The notes under the pieces: model-generated
The model's database searches: none
Told to the model about the DNA's origin: nothing
The model's input: only the letters and a program-made list of their open reading frames with translations
Shown here: positions 26,022 to 33,844 of the stretch, one piece after another
Position numbering within the stretch: the first letter of the stretch is position 1
Layout of the letters: each line of letters begins with the position of its first letter
Translations under genes and position numbers: made by a program
NCBI RefSeq assembly: GCF_023546765.1
Contig: NZ_CP097484.1
Location: 3,938,001 to 4,002,000, forward strand
DNA length: 64,000 nt
Source: Methylobacterium tardum
GTDB taxonomy: Bacteria; Pseudomonadota; Alphaproteobacteria; Rhizobiales; Beijerinckiaceae
Direction of reading: 5' to 3'

Positions 26022-27078
26022 GCTCGCCGACAGCCGGGCCGGAGCCCCGAGCCGCCGCGGCGGCGCCGGCCCCTCGGACCACAAGGCGATGACCATCGCG
26101 GGCCGCACCGTGATGGTCCCGGTCCATACCGAGACCGCCTTCGACTCGCCTTTTCTCGTGCGTCGCCCGGACGCGGACGGCGTCTCGGTGATCGAGCACG
26201 ACGGCGTGGTGATCGGGCAGGCGACCTTCCCGGGCAAACCGCGCTTCTACGCGCTCTCGACCTTCGACGGCGTGCCCTACTCGAAGATCGCCGTGCTGCA
26301 CGGCCGGGACGTTCTCGCCACCACGGTGCTGCAAACCTGTATCCGCTACGCGAGCCGGGCCAAGACCTGCCAGTTCTGCTCCATCGGCCAGTCCCTGGCG
26401 GCGGGTCGCACCGTGGCGCACAAGTCGCCGGAGCAGCTGGCCGAGGTCGCCCGCGCCGCCGTGCTCCTCGACGGCGTGAAGCACATGGTCATGACGACCG
26501 GCACTCCGAACGCCACCGACCGGGGCGCCGCCGTGCTCTGCGAGAGCGCCTTCGCCGTGAAGGCTGCGGCGGACCTGCCGATCCAGGCCCAGTGCGAGCC
26601 GCCCGACGACGACCGCTGGTTCGAGCGGATGAAGGCGTCGGGCATCGACGCGCTGGGCATGCACTTGGAGGCGGTCACGCCGGAGGTGCGGGCCAGGATC
26701 ATGCCCGGCAAGGCGTCGGTGCCTCTGGAGCGGTACTATGCGGCCTTCGAAGCCGCCGTTCCGGTCTTCGGGCGCGGCCAGGTCTCGACGTACATGCTGG
26801 CCGGCCTGGGCGACGCACCGGAGGCGATCCTGGCGATGGCCGAGCGCCTGATCGGCATGGGCGTCTACCCGTTCGTGGTGCCCTTCGTGCCGATCTCCGG
26901 CACGCCGCTGGAGAGCCATCCGGCCCCCGGACCCGACTTCATGCACGCCGTCCTGAAGCCGCTGGCCGACATGCTGGCCGGCGCGAACCTGCGCTCGACC
27001 GACATCAAGGCCGGCTGCGGCCGATGCGGCGCCTGCTCGGCGCTGTCCACCTACGAGCGTGCGGGGGTGGCGGCGTGA
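25909..27078 (+). CDS. MSMEG_0568-family radical SAM protein
   Basis: 389 residues. Cysteines C144, C154 and C157 form a C-x9-C-x2-C cluster (T-C-I-R-Y ... T-C-Q-F-C-S-I-G), different from the canonical C-x3-C-x2-C but in the right place for the SAM-binding [4Fe-4S] site. A TIM-barrel body follows, and the tail carries C-G-R-C-G-A-C, possibly a second cluster. It is the conserved radical SAM enzyme of Nit1C loci; the reaction is unknown. GGAG lies upstream of ATG 25909. Its stop overlaps the next start by four bases. Confidence 0.85.
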   Translation: MSTSPLLTNEPSFPPVVAGLIGMPTERLINALQSYGVRLADSRAGAPSRRGGAGPSDHKAMTIAGRTVMVPVHTETAFDSPFLVRRPDADGVSVIEHDGVVIGQATFPGKPRFYALSTFDGVPYSKIAVLHGRDVLATTVLQTCIRYASRAKTCQFCSIGQSLAAGRTVAHKSPEQLAEVARAAVLLDGVKHMVMTTGTPNATDRGAAVLCESAFAVKAAADLPIQAQCEPPDDDRWFERMKASGIDALGMHLEAVTPEVRARIMPGKASVPLERYYAAFEAAVPVFGRGQVSTYMLAGLGDAPEAILAMAERLIGMGVYPFVVPFVPISGTPLESHPAPGPDFMHAVLKPLADMLAGANLRSTDIKAGCGRCGACSALSTYERAGVAA

Positions 27079-27620
27079 TCCTCGAACCCGTCGCGCCCTA
27101 TCGGCCGAGCCACTTCCGCGTGAAGTTCGCCACGAGTGCCTGGGAGAGGCGCGCCTGCGCGGCCCTGCGCCGCCAGGTTTTCTGCGCGGAGCAGGGCATC
27201 TTCGCGGACGATGACCGCGACGCGATCGACGCGCATGCCATACCGATCTGCGCACTCTCGACGCTCGGCGGCGATGCCGACGCCGTCGTCGGCACCGTGC
27301 GCATCCACGAGGTGGCCGAGCGTCCCGGCGAGTGGTGGGGCTCGCGCCTCGCCGTCGCCAGCGCCTTCCGTCGCACGGCCGCGCTGGGCGCCGGGCTTAT
27401 CCAGGTCGCGGTCTCCTCGGCCCATGCCCGGGGCTGCACCCGTTTCCGCGCCCACGTGCAGGAGCGGAACGTGCCGCTGTTCCAGGCCCTGCACTGGGCA
27501 AGCCTCGACGCCGTCGACCTGCACGGGCGGTCGCATCACCTGATGCAGGCGGACCTCGCGGCATACCCGCCGATGCACGACCCGGAGCACGGGCTCGTCA
27601 CCTTCCGCAAGGCCGCGTGA
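27075..27620 (+). CDS. Nit1C-cluster GNAT-like N-acyltransferase (MSMEG_0567/Sll0786-like)
   Basis: 181 residues from a GTG that overlaps the previous stop (GTGA). The fold follows GNAT enzymes: R-x-x-V-F-C-A-E-Q-G-I-F near residue 35, central strand V-V-G-T-V-R-I-H-E, W-W-G-S-R-L-A-V, and a later F-R-A-H-V-Q-E-R-N-V-P-L-F segment at the acceptor end. The acyl acceptor is unknown. In some bacteria this domain is fused to the AIR-synthase-like protein that follows; here they are separate and translationally coupled. Confidence 0.8.
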   Translation: MILEPVAPYRPSHFRVKFATSAWERRACAALRRQVFCAEQGIFADDDRDAIDAHAIPICALSTLGGDADAVVGTVRIHEVAERPGEWWGSRLAVASAFRRTAALGAGLIQVAVSSAHARGCTRFRAHVQERNVPLFQALHWASLDAVDLHGRSHHLMQADLAAYPPMHDPEHGLVTFRKAA

Positions 27621-28615
27621 TGACGGACGCCGTCGACATCCAGGCGCTGGCCCGCCAGATCCGAGACGCCCGCGGCGTCGCGCACAAGCGCGACATCGAC
27701 GCCGTGGTGGCCCGGCTGGGGCTGAGAAGCCAGCACGCCGCGGTTCCGGTCGGCGACGACTGCGCCGCCATTCCGGACGGCGACGGCCATCTGCTGTTCG
27801 CCATCGAGGGCTTTCTCGACAGCTTCGTCTCGGCCGACCCGTACTTCGCTGGGTATTGCGGGATCATGGTCAACCTCAGTGACGTGGCCGCCATGGGCGG
27901 GCGCCCGCTCGCGGTGGTCGACGCGCTGTGGAGCCGGGACCCAGCGGGGGCGGACCCGATCCTGGCCGGCCTGTCCGACGCGGCCGCGCTCTACGACGTG
28001 CCGGTGGTGGGCGGGCACACCAATACCCGCGCGTCCTGCGGCAACCTCGCGGTCGCCGTGCTGGGCCGGGCGGGTCCGCGCCTCCTGACGAGCTTCGACG
28101 CGAAGCCGGGCGATGACCTCGTCGCGGCCATCGACCTGCGCGGACGCTTCCGGGATCCGCACCCCTACTGGGACGCCTCCACCGGCGCGCCGGGGGCGCG
28201 GCTGCGCGGCGACCTCGCGCTCCTGACGGCGCTCGCCGAGGATGGTCTGGCCTGTGCGGCCAAGGACATCAGCATGGCGGGCGTCGTGGGCACGGCCCTG
28301 ATGCTGCTCGAATGCTCGGGCGTCGGCGCCGTCATCGACCTCGATGCGATCCCGCGCCCGGACCACGTCCCGCTCGCGCGCTGGCTGACCGCATTCCCAA
28401 GCTTCGGCTACCTCGTCAGCGTGCGTCCGGACCACACGCCGGCCGTCACCGCGCGCTTCGCCGAGCGCGGCATCGCCGCCGCCCGGATCGGGCGCGTCGA
28501 CGCGAGCCGGGTGACCCGGGTGCGTGGCGCAACGGGCGACGACGCTGTGGTCTGGGACTTCCAGGCCAGCCCGCTCATGGGCTGCGGCCAGGATGAAGCG
28601 GGGGCCGCCGCGTGA
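27620..28615 (+). CDS. AIR-synthase/ThiL-like protein (Sll0787 family)
   Basis: 331 residues. PurM-type ATP-binding architecture: A-V-P-V-G-D-D-C-A-A-I near residue 40, M-V-N-L-S-D-V-A-A-M-G-G-R-P near 90, V-V-G-G-H-T-N near 130, and K-D-I-S-M-A-G-V-V-G-T in the C-terminal domain. The family phosphorylates or cyclises small substrates with ATP (PurM, ThiL, SelD, HypE); the substrate here is unknown. The ATG overlaps the previous stop by one base. Confidence 0.85.
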   Translation: MTDAVDIQALARQIRDARGVAHKRDIDAVVARLGLRSQHAAVPVGDDCAAIPDGDGHLLFAIEGFLDSFVSADPYFAGYCGIMVNLSDVAAMGGRPLAVVDALWSRDPAGADPILAGLSDAAALYDVPVVGGHTNTRASCGNLAVAVLGRAGPRLLTSFDAKPGDDLVAAIDLRGRFRDPHPYWDASTGAPGARLRGDLALLTALAEDGLACAAKDISMAGVVGTALMLLECSGVGAVIDLDAIPRPDHVPLARWLTAFPSFGYLVSVRPDHTPAVTARFAERGIAAARIGRVDASRVTRVRGATGDDAVVWDFQASPLMGCGQDEAGAAA

Positions 28616-29787
28616 CGGGCCTGCGCATCGCCATCCTGACCCATTCGGCGAACCCGCGGGGCGGCGTCGCGCATTGCCTGTCCCTGGCAGAGGCCCTGTG
28701 CGCCCTCGGCCACGAAGCGGTGGTCCACGCCCCTGACCCGTCCCGCCGCGGCTTCTTCCGGGCCGCGGCCTGCCCCACCGTGGCGGTGGCGGCCGAGCCG
28801 GTCGGTGGCGCGACGGTCGATCTCGTCCGGACCCGCATCCACGACTACCTGCGCCACTTCTCGACATCGGCCGCCTGCGACTTCGACGTCTTCCACGCCC
28901 ATGACGGCATCGGCGGCAACGCGCTCGCGACCCTGAGGCACAGGCGCCTGATCCCGGGTTTCGCCCGCACCGTCCACCACGTCGACAGCTTCGCGGACCC
29001 GCAGCTCGCGGCGTGGCAGAACCGCTCGATCCGCGAGGCCACCCGCCTCCTCAGCGTCAGCCGCCTCTGGGCCGACTGGATCAAGGACGAGACCGGCGCC
29101 GAGGCCCGGATCGTCGGGAACGGGGTCGACCTCTCGGTCTATCGCGGCGAGCCGACCGAGGCGGACGCGGTCGTGCGGGAGCGCTGGGGCCTTGGCGACG
29201 GGCCAGTGATCCTCGCCGTCGGCGGCTTCGAGGAGCGCAAGAACACGATCGGCATCATCGAGGCCTTCGCCCGGCTGCGGGGTCGCTACCCTCACGCGCA
29301 GCTCGTCGTCGTCGGAGGCGCCTCGCTCCTCGATCACGCCGCCTACCGTGCGCGGTGTCGGGCGGCGCTGGTCTCGGCCGGCCTGGACGTCGGCCCGGGC
29401 CTGCCCGTGATCGAGACCGGCCCCGTCCTTCAGGCCGAAATGCCGGCGCTCTACCGGGCTGCGGACCTGCTGGCTTTTCCGTCCTGGAAGGAGGGCTTCG
29501 GCCTGTGCGTGCTGGAGGCCATGGCCTGCGGCACGCCGGCCCTCGTCTCCCGGCAGCCGCCCTTCACCGAATACCTGGAGCCGACGGACGGGCTGTTCGT
29601 CGACCCGGCCGACCCCGAGGACATCGCCCAGGCCATGGCGGCGGCCTTGGTGCCGGAGACCCGCACGCGCCTGCAGGCGGCCGGCCTCTCGCGCGCCGCC
29701 GCCCATTCCTGGCGCGGCTGCGCCGAGCGCCACCTCGACGCCTACGCGGCCTGTGCCCGCGTCCGACAGGAGCCGATCCATGCCTGA
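28612..29787 (+). CDS. MSMEG_0565-family glycosyltransferase (GT4-like)
   Basis: 391 residues, GTG start overlapping the previous stop. GT-B fold: N-terminal T-H-S-A-N-P-R-G-G-V-A-H, hinge G-N-G-V-D-L near residue 170, V-G-G-F-E-E-R-K-N-T near 200, and the donor-binding P-S-W-K-E-G-F-G-L-C-V-L-E-A-M-A-C-G-T-P. Such enzymes use nucleotide sugars. A glycosyltransferase in an otherwise nitrogen-handling cluster implies that the pathway builds a glycosylated small molecule rather than only hydrolysing a nitrile; this is inference. Confidence 0.85.
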   Translation: MTGLRIAILTHSANPRGGVAHCLSLAEALCALGHEAVVHAPDPSRRGFFRAAACPTVAVAAEPVGGATVDLVRTRIHDYLRHFSTSAACDFDVFHAHDGIGGNALATLRHRRLIPGFARTVHHVDSFADPQLAAWQNRSIREATRLLSVSRLWADWIKDETGAEARIVGNGVDLSVYRGEPTEADAVVRERWGLGDGPVILAVGGFEERKNTIGIIEAFARLRGRYPHAQLVVVGGASLLDHAAYRARCRAALVSAGLDVGPGLPVIETGPVLQAEMPALYRAADLLAFPSWKEGFGLCVLEAMACGTPALVSRQPPFTEYLEPTDGLFVDPADPEDIAQAMAAALVPETRTRLQAAGLSRAAAHSWRGCAERHLDAYAACARVRQEPIHA

Positions 29788-30061
29788 GATGCACTTCCAC
29801 GTTCGCTGGCCCGACGGACGCCGCGAGGCCTGCTACTCGCCCTCCCTCGTCGTGAAGGACTTCCTCACGCCGGGCGAGAGCTATGCCCTCGGCGAGTTCG
29901 TCATGAAGACCCGCGCGGCCCTGAACATCGCGAGCGAGCGGGTTCGCGAGAAGTACGGCTTCGCCTGCTCCTCCGCGCTGGACCAGCTCGCGCGCATCGA
30001 AGCCGCCGCGAGGCGGCAGGCTCCTGGCGGCCAAGTCACCGTCGAGTCCTTCGAGCCTTGA
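29780..30061 (+). CDS. MSMEG_0570-family nitrogen-starvation protein
   Basis: 93 residues. A small conserved member of the cluster: M-H-F-H-V-R-W-P-D-G, C-Y-S-P-S-L-V-V-K-D-F, G-E-S-Y-A-L-G-E-F-V, then R-V-R-E-K-Y-G-F-A-C-S-S-A. No catalytic motif is apparent. It overlaps the glycosyltransferase gene by eight bases and lies 37 bases before the flavoprotein gene. Confidence 0.8.
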   Translation: MPEMHFHVRWPDGRREACYSPSLVVKDFLTPGESYALGEFVMKTRAALNIASERVREKYGFACSSALDQLARIEAAARRQAPGGQVTVESFEP

Positions 30062-30098
30062 GCCGACGCCCCTTCCGGACCCTCACGGAGCCAGAGCC

Positions 30099-31367
30099 AT
30101 GACCTCCAACCCCCGTCACGTCCCCGTTGTCGTCGTCGGCGGCGGCCAAGCCGGCCTCTCGGTCAGCTACCACCTCAAGCAGTGCGGGATCGAACACCTC
30201 GTGTTCGAGAAGTACACCGCCGCGCACACCTGGGCGACGCAGCGCTGGGACACGTTCTGCCTGGTCACGCCGAACTGGCAGTGCGACCTGCCGGGTCATC
30301 GCTACGATGGCCCCGACCCGGACGGCTTCATGAAGAAGGACGAGATCGTCGCCTACCTGAAAGCTTTCGTGGCCAAGGTGAACCCGCCGATCCGCGAGGG
30401 AGTCACGGTCACGCGCGTGGTGCGGCGAGACGACGGCCTCTTCTCGGTCCAGACATCGGAGGGCGACTACACCGCGAACGAGGTCGTTGTCGCCTCGGGC
30501 GGCTACCATACGCCGATCATCCCGCGCATGGCCGAGAAGCTGCCGCCCGCGATCACCCAGATCCACTCGAACCAGTACCGCAATCCGGCCCAGCTGCCCG
30601 AGGGTGAGGTTCTGGTGGTCGGCTCCGGGCAATCGGGCGCGCAGATCGCCGAGGACCTCCACCTTGCCGGACGCAAGGTGCACCTGGCGGTGGGCGATGC
30701 GCCCCGCTGTGCCCGCTTCTACCGCGGCCGCGACGTCGTCACGTGGCTCGCCGACATGGGTTACTACGAGATGACCGTCGGCGACCATCCGCTGCGCGAC
30801 GGCGTCCGCGACAACACCAATCACTACGTGACGGGTCGCGACGGTGGCCGGGACATCGACCTGCGTCGCTTCGCAACCGAGGGCATGAAGCTCTACGGCC
30901 TGATGGAGGATTACCGGGACGGCAGCTTGCGTTTCCGGGGCGACCTCAAGCGCTCCCTCGACCAAGCCGACCGAACCTATAACGGCATCAACGCCGCCAT
31001 CGACAAGTACATCGCCGAGAAAGGCATCGATGCCCCGGCGCAGGATCATTACGCCCCGATCTGGGAGCCGGACGAGCCAGTGCTCAGCCTCGCCCTCGAC
31101 AGCTCCGGCATCACCAGCGTCGTCTGGTGCATCGGCTTCACGCCCGACTTCCGGTGGCTGGATGCCTCCGTGTTCAACGGCGCGGGCAGCCCCAAGCACA
31201 AGCGCGGCGTCACGAACGAGGACGGCGTGTACTTCATCGGCCTGCCCTGGCTGAACACCTGGGGCTCGGGGCGCTTCGGTGCGGTCGGCCGCGATGCCGA
31301 ATACATCGTGCAGATCATCCAGAAGCGCCTGGGTGCCGAGCGGTTTGCCCTCAAGTTCGCCGTGTGA
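30099..31367 (+). CDS. MSMEG_0569-family flavin-dependent oxidoreductase
   Basis: 422 residues. Two dinucleotide-binding motifs: the FAD site V-V-V-V-G-G-G-Q-A-G-L-S near residue 10 and the NAD(P)H site V-L-V-V-G-S-G-Q-S-G-A-Q near 172, with the W-D-T-F-C-L-V-T-P-N-W segment typical of flavin monooxygenases. It probably oxidises a nitrogen or carbon centre in the cluster's substrate. Last gene of the eight-gene set; no clear terminator follows. Confidence 0.88.
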   Translation: MTSNPRHVPVVVVGGGQAGLSVSYHLKQCGIEHLVFEKYTAAHTWATQRWDTFCLVTPNWQCDLPGHRYDGPDPDGFMKKDEIVAYLKAFVAKVNPPIREGVTVTRVVRRDDGLFSVQTSEGDYTANEVVVASGGYHTPIIPRMAEKLPPAITQIHSNQYRNPAQLPEGEVLVVGSGQSGAQIAEDLHLAGRKVHLAVGDAPRCARFYRGRDVVTWLADMGYYEMTVGDHPLRDGVRDNTNHYVTGRDGGRDIDLRRFATEGMKLYGLMEDYRDGSLRFRGDLKRSLDQADRTYNGINAAIDKYIAEKGIDAPAQDHYAPIWEPDEPVLSLALDSSGITSVVWCIGFTPDFRWLDASVFNGAGSPKHKRGVTNEDGVYFIGLPWLNTWGSGRFGAVGRDAEYIVQIIQKRLGAERFALKFAV

Positions 31368-31470
31368 ACCGGTCGCCCGCAACGGCGGCCACGGCTTCTC
31401 CGGGCTGACGGCAAGGACCGACGCCTATCTGCAGACCGTCTGGCGTAGCCGCTCGAGCGGCCGAAATCCT

Positions 31471-32061
31471 TCAATCGATCAACCGCAACGAGAGCGCACG
31501 GGCCACCGCATGCGTTCTGTTGACGACGTTCAGGCGCTTCATGGCTTGATCGAAATGGAAGTTGACGGTTCGCTCCCGCAAATCGAGGATCAGGGCGATC
31601 TCGGCGGACGTCTTCCCGCGGCTGGCCCAGGTCAACACTTCCCGTTCCCGGCTGGTCAGATGGCCGAACGCGTCGTCGCTCTGCCCGCCGCGACCCGCGC
31701 GGAGACGATGCTCCACCACGACGGCCAGCATCTCGAAGTCGACCGGCTTCGTGAGATAGTCATCCGCGCCCTGGCGGCGCGCGGCGATCTCGCTGCCGCG
31801 ATCGTCGAGCGCCGTGAGGAACACGAACGGGATCCGCGCGAGGTGCGGGGCGGTCGAAGCCAGTTGCTCGAGCAGTTCCAGGCCGTTCATCCTCGGCATG
31901 CGCACGTCGCACACGACCAGGTCGGGAGGCGACATCCGGATGGCCGACAACCCCGCCTCCCCGTCCGGGGCGCGCTCCACCGTGTAGCCGAGGTCGACCA
32001 GGGCTTCCGCGAGCAGGCTCGCCGTCTCCTCGTCGTCCTCAACGCAGAGTATTCTGGGCAT
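31471..32061 (-). CDS. Response regulator, REC + LuxR-type HTH (NarL/FixJ)
   Basis: 196 residues. The receiver domain (1-120) has the acidic pair E-D-D at 8-10, phospho-acceptor Asp in V-V-C-D-V-R-M-P, the conserved Thr (F-L-T-A-L) and Lys (L-T-K-P-V). The C-terminal HTH shows L-T-S-R-E-R-E-V-L-T-W and K-T-S-A-E-I-A. No partner kinase is adjacent. The nearest candidate is the degenerate hybrid kinase at 33845-36259 on the same strand, across the broken cyclase and bcsS. Confidence 0.88.
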   Translation of the reverse strand: MPRILCVEDDEETASLLAEALVDLGYTVERAPDGEAGLSAIRMSPPDLVVCDVRMPRMNGLELLEQLASTAPHLARIPFVFLTALDDRGSEIAARRQGADDYLTKPVDFEMLAVVVEHRLRAGRGGQSDDAFGHLTSREREVLTWASRGKTSAEIALILDLRERTVNFHFDQAMKRLNVVNRTHAVARALSLRLID

Positions 32062-32204
32062 GCTCCGGCTCCGGGGATGAAAGCGCCCCGTCTCGCGGCA
32101 GCGCCCGCACCGCGCGGGGTAAGACGCCGCCGATCAGGGCAGTGACCGGCCCTATGAGAATGGCGCGTCGCCTCATCCCGTCGCCCCTCGCCAAGCGCAA
32201 AGCC

Positions 32205-32864
32205 TCACGCCGCCGCACCCGGCGTTGGCCGGGCGTCGGTCCCCTGACAAGCGGCCACGGCAAAGACGGCAACCGGATCGTCGAAGCCCTTCAGGCGCCG
32301 CGTCCCGAGCAAAACGAGGGGAACGCCGCTCCCGATCGCCTCGGCCGCCGTGCGATCGACGAGGATCTGGCCGTCCTGGGCCGAGGCGCACAGGCGCGAT
32401 GCGAGGTTCGTCACCGTGCCGATGGCCGTGTAGTCCATCCGGCTGTCGGAGCCGATGCGCCCGACCGTGGCGGGTCCCATCGCTAGGCCGATCCCGAAGC
32501 CGAGCGCATGGCCGCGCGCCCGCCGGGTCGCGGCCAGGACCTGCACCGTCGCCTACATCTCGATGACCATGCGAGCGGCCCGCAACGCCGGCTCGCGGCA
32601 GACCACGGGCGCGTTCACCAGGATCATGACGCCGTCGCCGGCGAGGCTCACGAGCGTCGCGCCGTGCCGGTTCACGGCCGCACCGATCACCGCATGGTAT
32701 TCGCTCAGAACATCCATGACCACGGTCGGCTCGCATCGGGCGGAGAACGGTGTGAAGCCGCGCAGGTCGTCGAAGACGACGACGACTTCGACGCGCTGTC
32801 CATCGAGGACACTGTCATCGCCGGCCCGATCCACGAGCTCGGCGACCTGCGGTGCGAGGTGGTG
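32205..32864 (-). pseudogene. Truncated class III adenylate/guanylate cyclase with internal stop
   Basis: The frame reads H-H-L-A-P-Q-V-A-E-L, V-V-V-F-D-D-L-R-G-F-T-P-F (first metal Asp) and S-L-A-G-D-G-V-M (second metal Asp). It then meets a TAG at 32553-32555 and resumes in the same frame with G-F-G-I-G-L-A-M-G, Y-T-A-I-G-T-V-T-N-L-A-S-R-L. Intact relatives carry no stop here. Upstream of H-H-L-A-P the frame runs directly into the bcsS stop codon, so any N-terminal sensory part is gone. Two lesions (missing start, nonsense codon) make it a remnant. Confidence 0.8.
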
Positions 32865-33686
32865 TTAGAACGTCGAGCGGGCCTCGATGCTGGAGTAGTA
32901 GCCGGAGCCCTGAACCCGATCCCGGACGTAGCCGGCGGCTACGGACATCTGGACCGGTCCGAACCGCACGCCGGTCAGATGCGCACCGATGCGATATTGC
33001 CGGAAGAAATCGTCGCCCAGGAATAGCACTTCCGGCCCGACATAGACGCCGTCAGCGAGCATGTAGCCGACCCGCAGGCGGGAATAGTAAGCATTGAACT
33101 TAGTCGAGTATGAGCCGTAGGCGGAGACCATGGTCCGGTCGGTCGGCGTCGCGTAGAAATTGCCGGCGACCTTCAATCCGACGCCCGTGCCCACCACCGG
33201 GTTGCCTGGATCTGGGACGGACAGCTGATTGCTGCGGACATTGAATCCGATGAAACCGGCGAGGGCAGCGTCCTTCCAGACCCACTCGTAACCCGCCTGC
33301 AAGGCGCCCTCTTGCTGGTAGCCGGTCACCCGCGTCGCGACGGACCGGCCGGGATACGAGTAGGTTCCACCGATGGCATCGACGCGCACGCGCAGTCCGT
33401 CCTGCGTGGGCGAACCGTTGGGCGCGGCAGTCACCGTCACGGCGCCGAAGGCCGAGCTGTTCGACGTGACGCTGGTCGAGCCGTCGACGGCGACGGCCCA
33501 GCTGTCATCGACCGCCTGCTGCGAGGCGCCGGTGTACCAGTCCACGCCCGCGGCCCTGGTCGAAAGGTCTGCGGCTGCAGCGCTTGTGGCGGACGCCGCG
33601 GCGCAGGCGCACGAGAGGGCCAGAGCAGTCGTGAACGGAGCGAAAGGACGTCGGGCAGTCGGTTCTGCGGTCCCGCCCATATTCAC
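32865..33686 (-). CDS. bcsS: BcsS-family cellulose biosynthesis protein
   Basis: 273 residues. Signal peptide (about 1-39, ending S-A-A-A-A-D). The body is a string of amphipathic strands: W-Y-T-G-A-S, Y-S-Y-P-G, L-Q-A-G-Y-E-W-V-W, R-V-G-Y-M-L-A-D-G-V-Y-V-G-P-E and R-Y-R-I-G-A-H-L-T-G-V. This matches the CBP_BcsS beta-barrel family. It lies near bcsA on the opposite strand, beyond the histidine-kinase gene, and fits as an outer-membrane partner of cellulose export. Its stop directly abuts the broken cyclase. Confidence 0.75.
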   Translation of the reverse strand: MNMGGTAEPTARRPFAPFTTALALSCACAAASATSAAAADLSTRAAGVDWYTGASQQAVDDSWAVAVDGSTSVTSNSSAFGAVTVTAAPNGSPTQDGLRVRVDAIGGTYSYPGRSVATRVTGYQQEGALQAGYEWVWKDAALAGFIGFNVRSNQLSVPDPGNPVVGTGVGLKVAGNFYATPTDRTMVSAYGSYSTKFNAYYSRLRVGYMLADGVYVGPEVLFLGDDFFRQYRIGAHLTGVRFGPVQMSVAAGYVRDRVQGSGYYSSIEARSTF

Positions 33687-33844
33687 CGGCTCCGTTAAGG
33701 TACGATTTACGCTTTAATCAACACTCAACGACAATGATTAACATTCGATTTTGGATGGACTGGCTTTCGATCAGGATGTAGCCGCCAAGATCGGGCGGCT
33801 GAGCGCGCTCCTGGCGGCTGCACGGGGGGCGGAGCAAGACGCAA

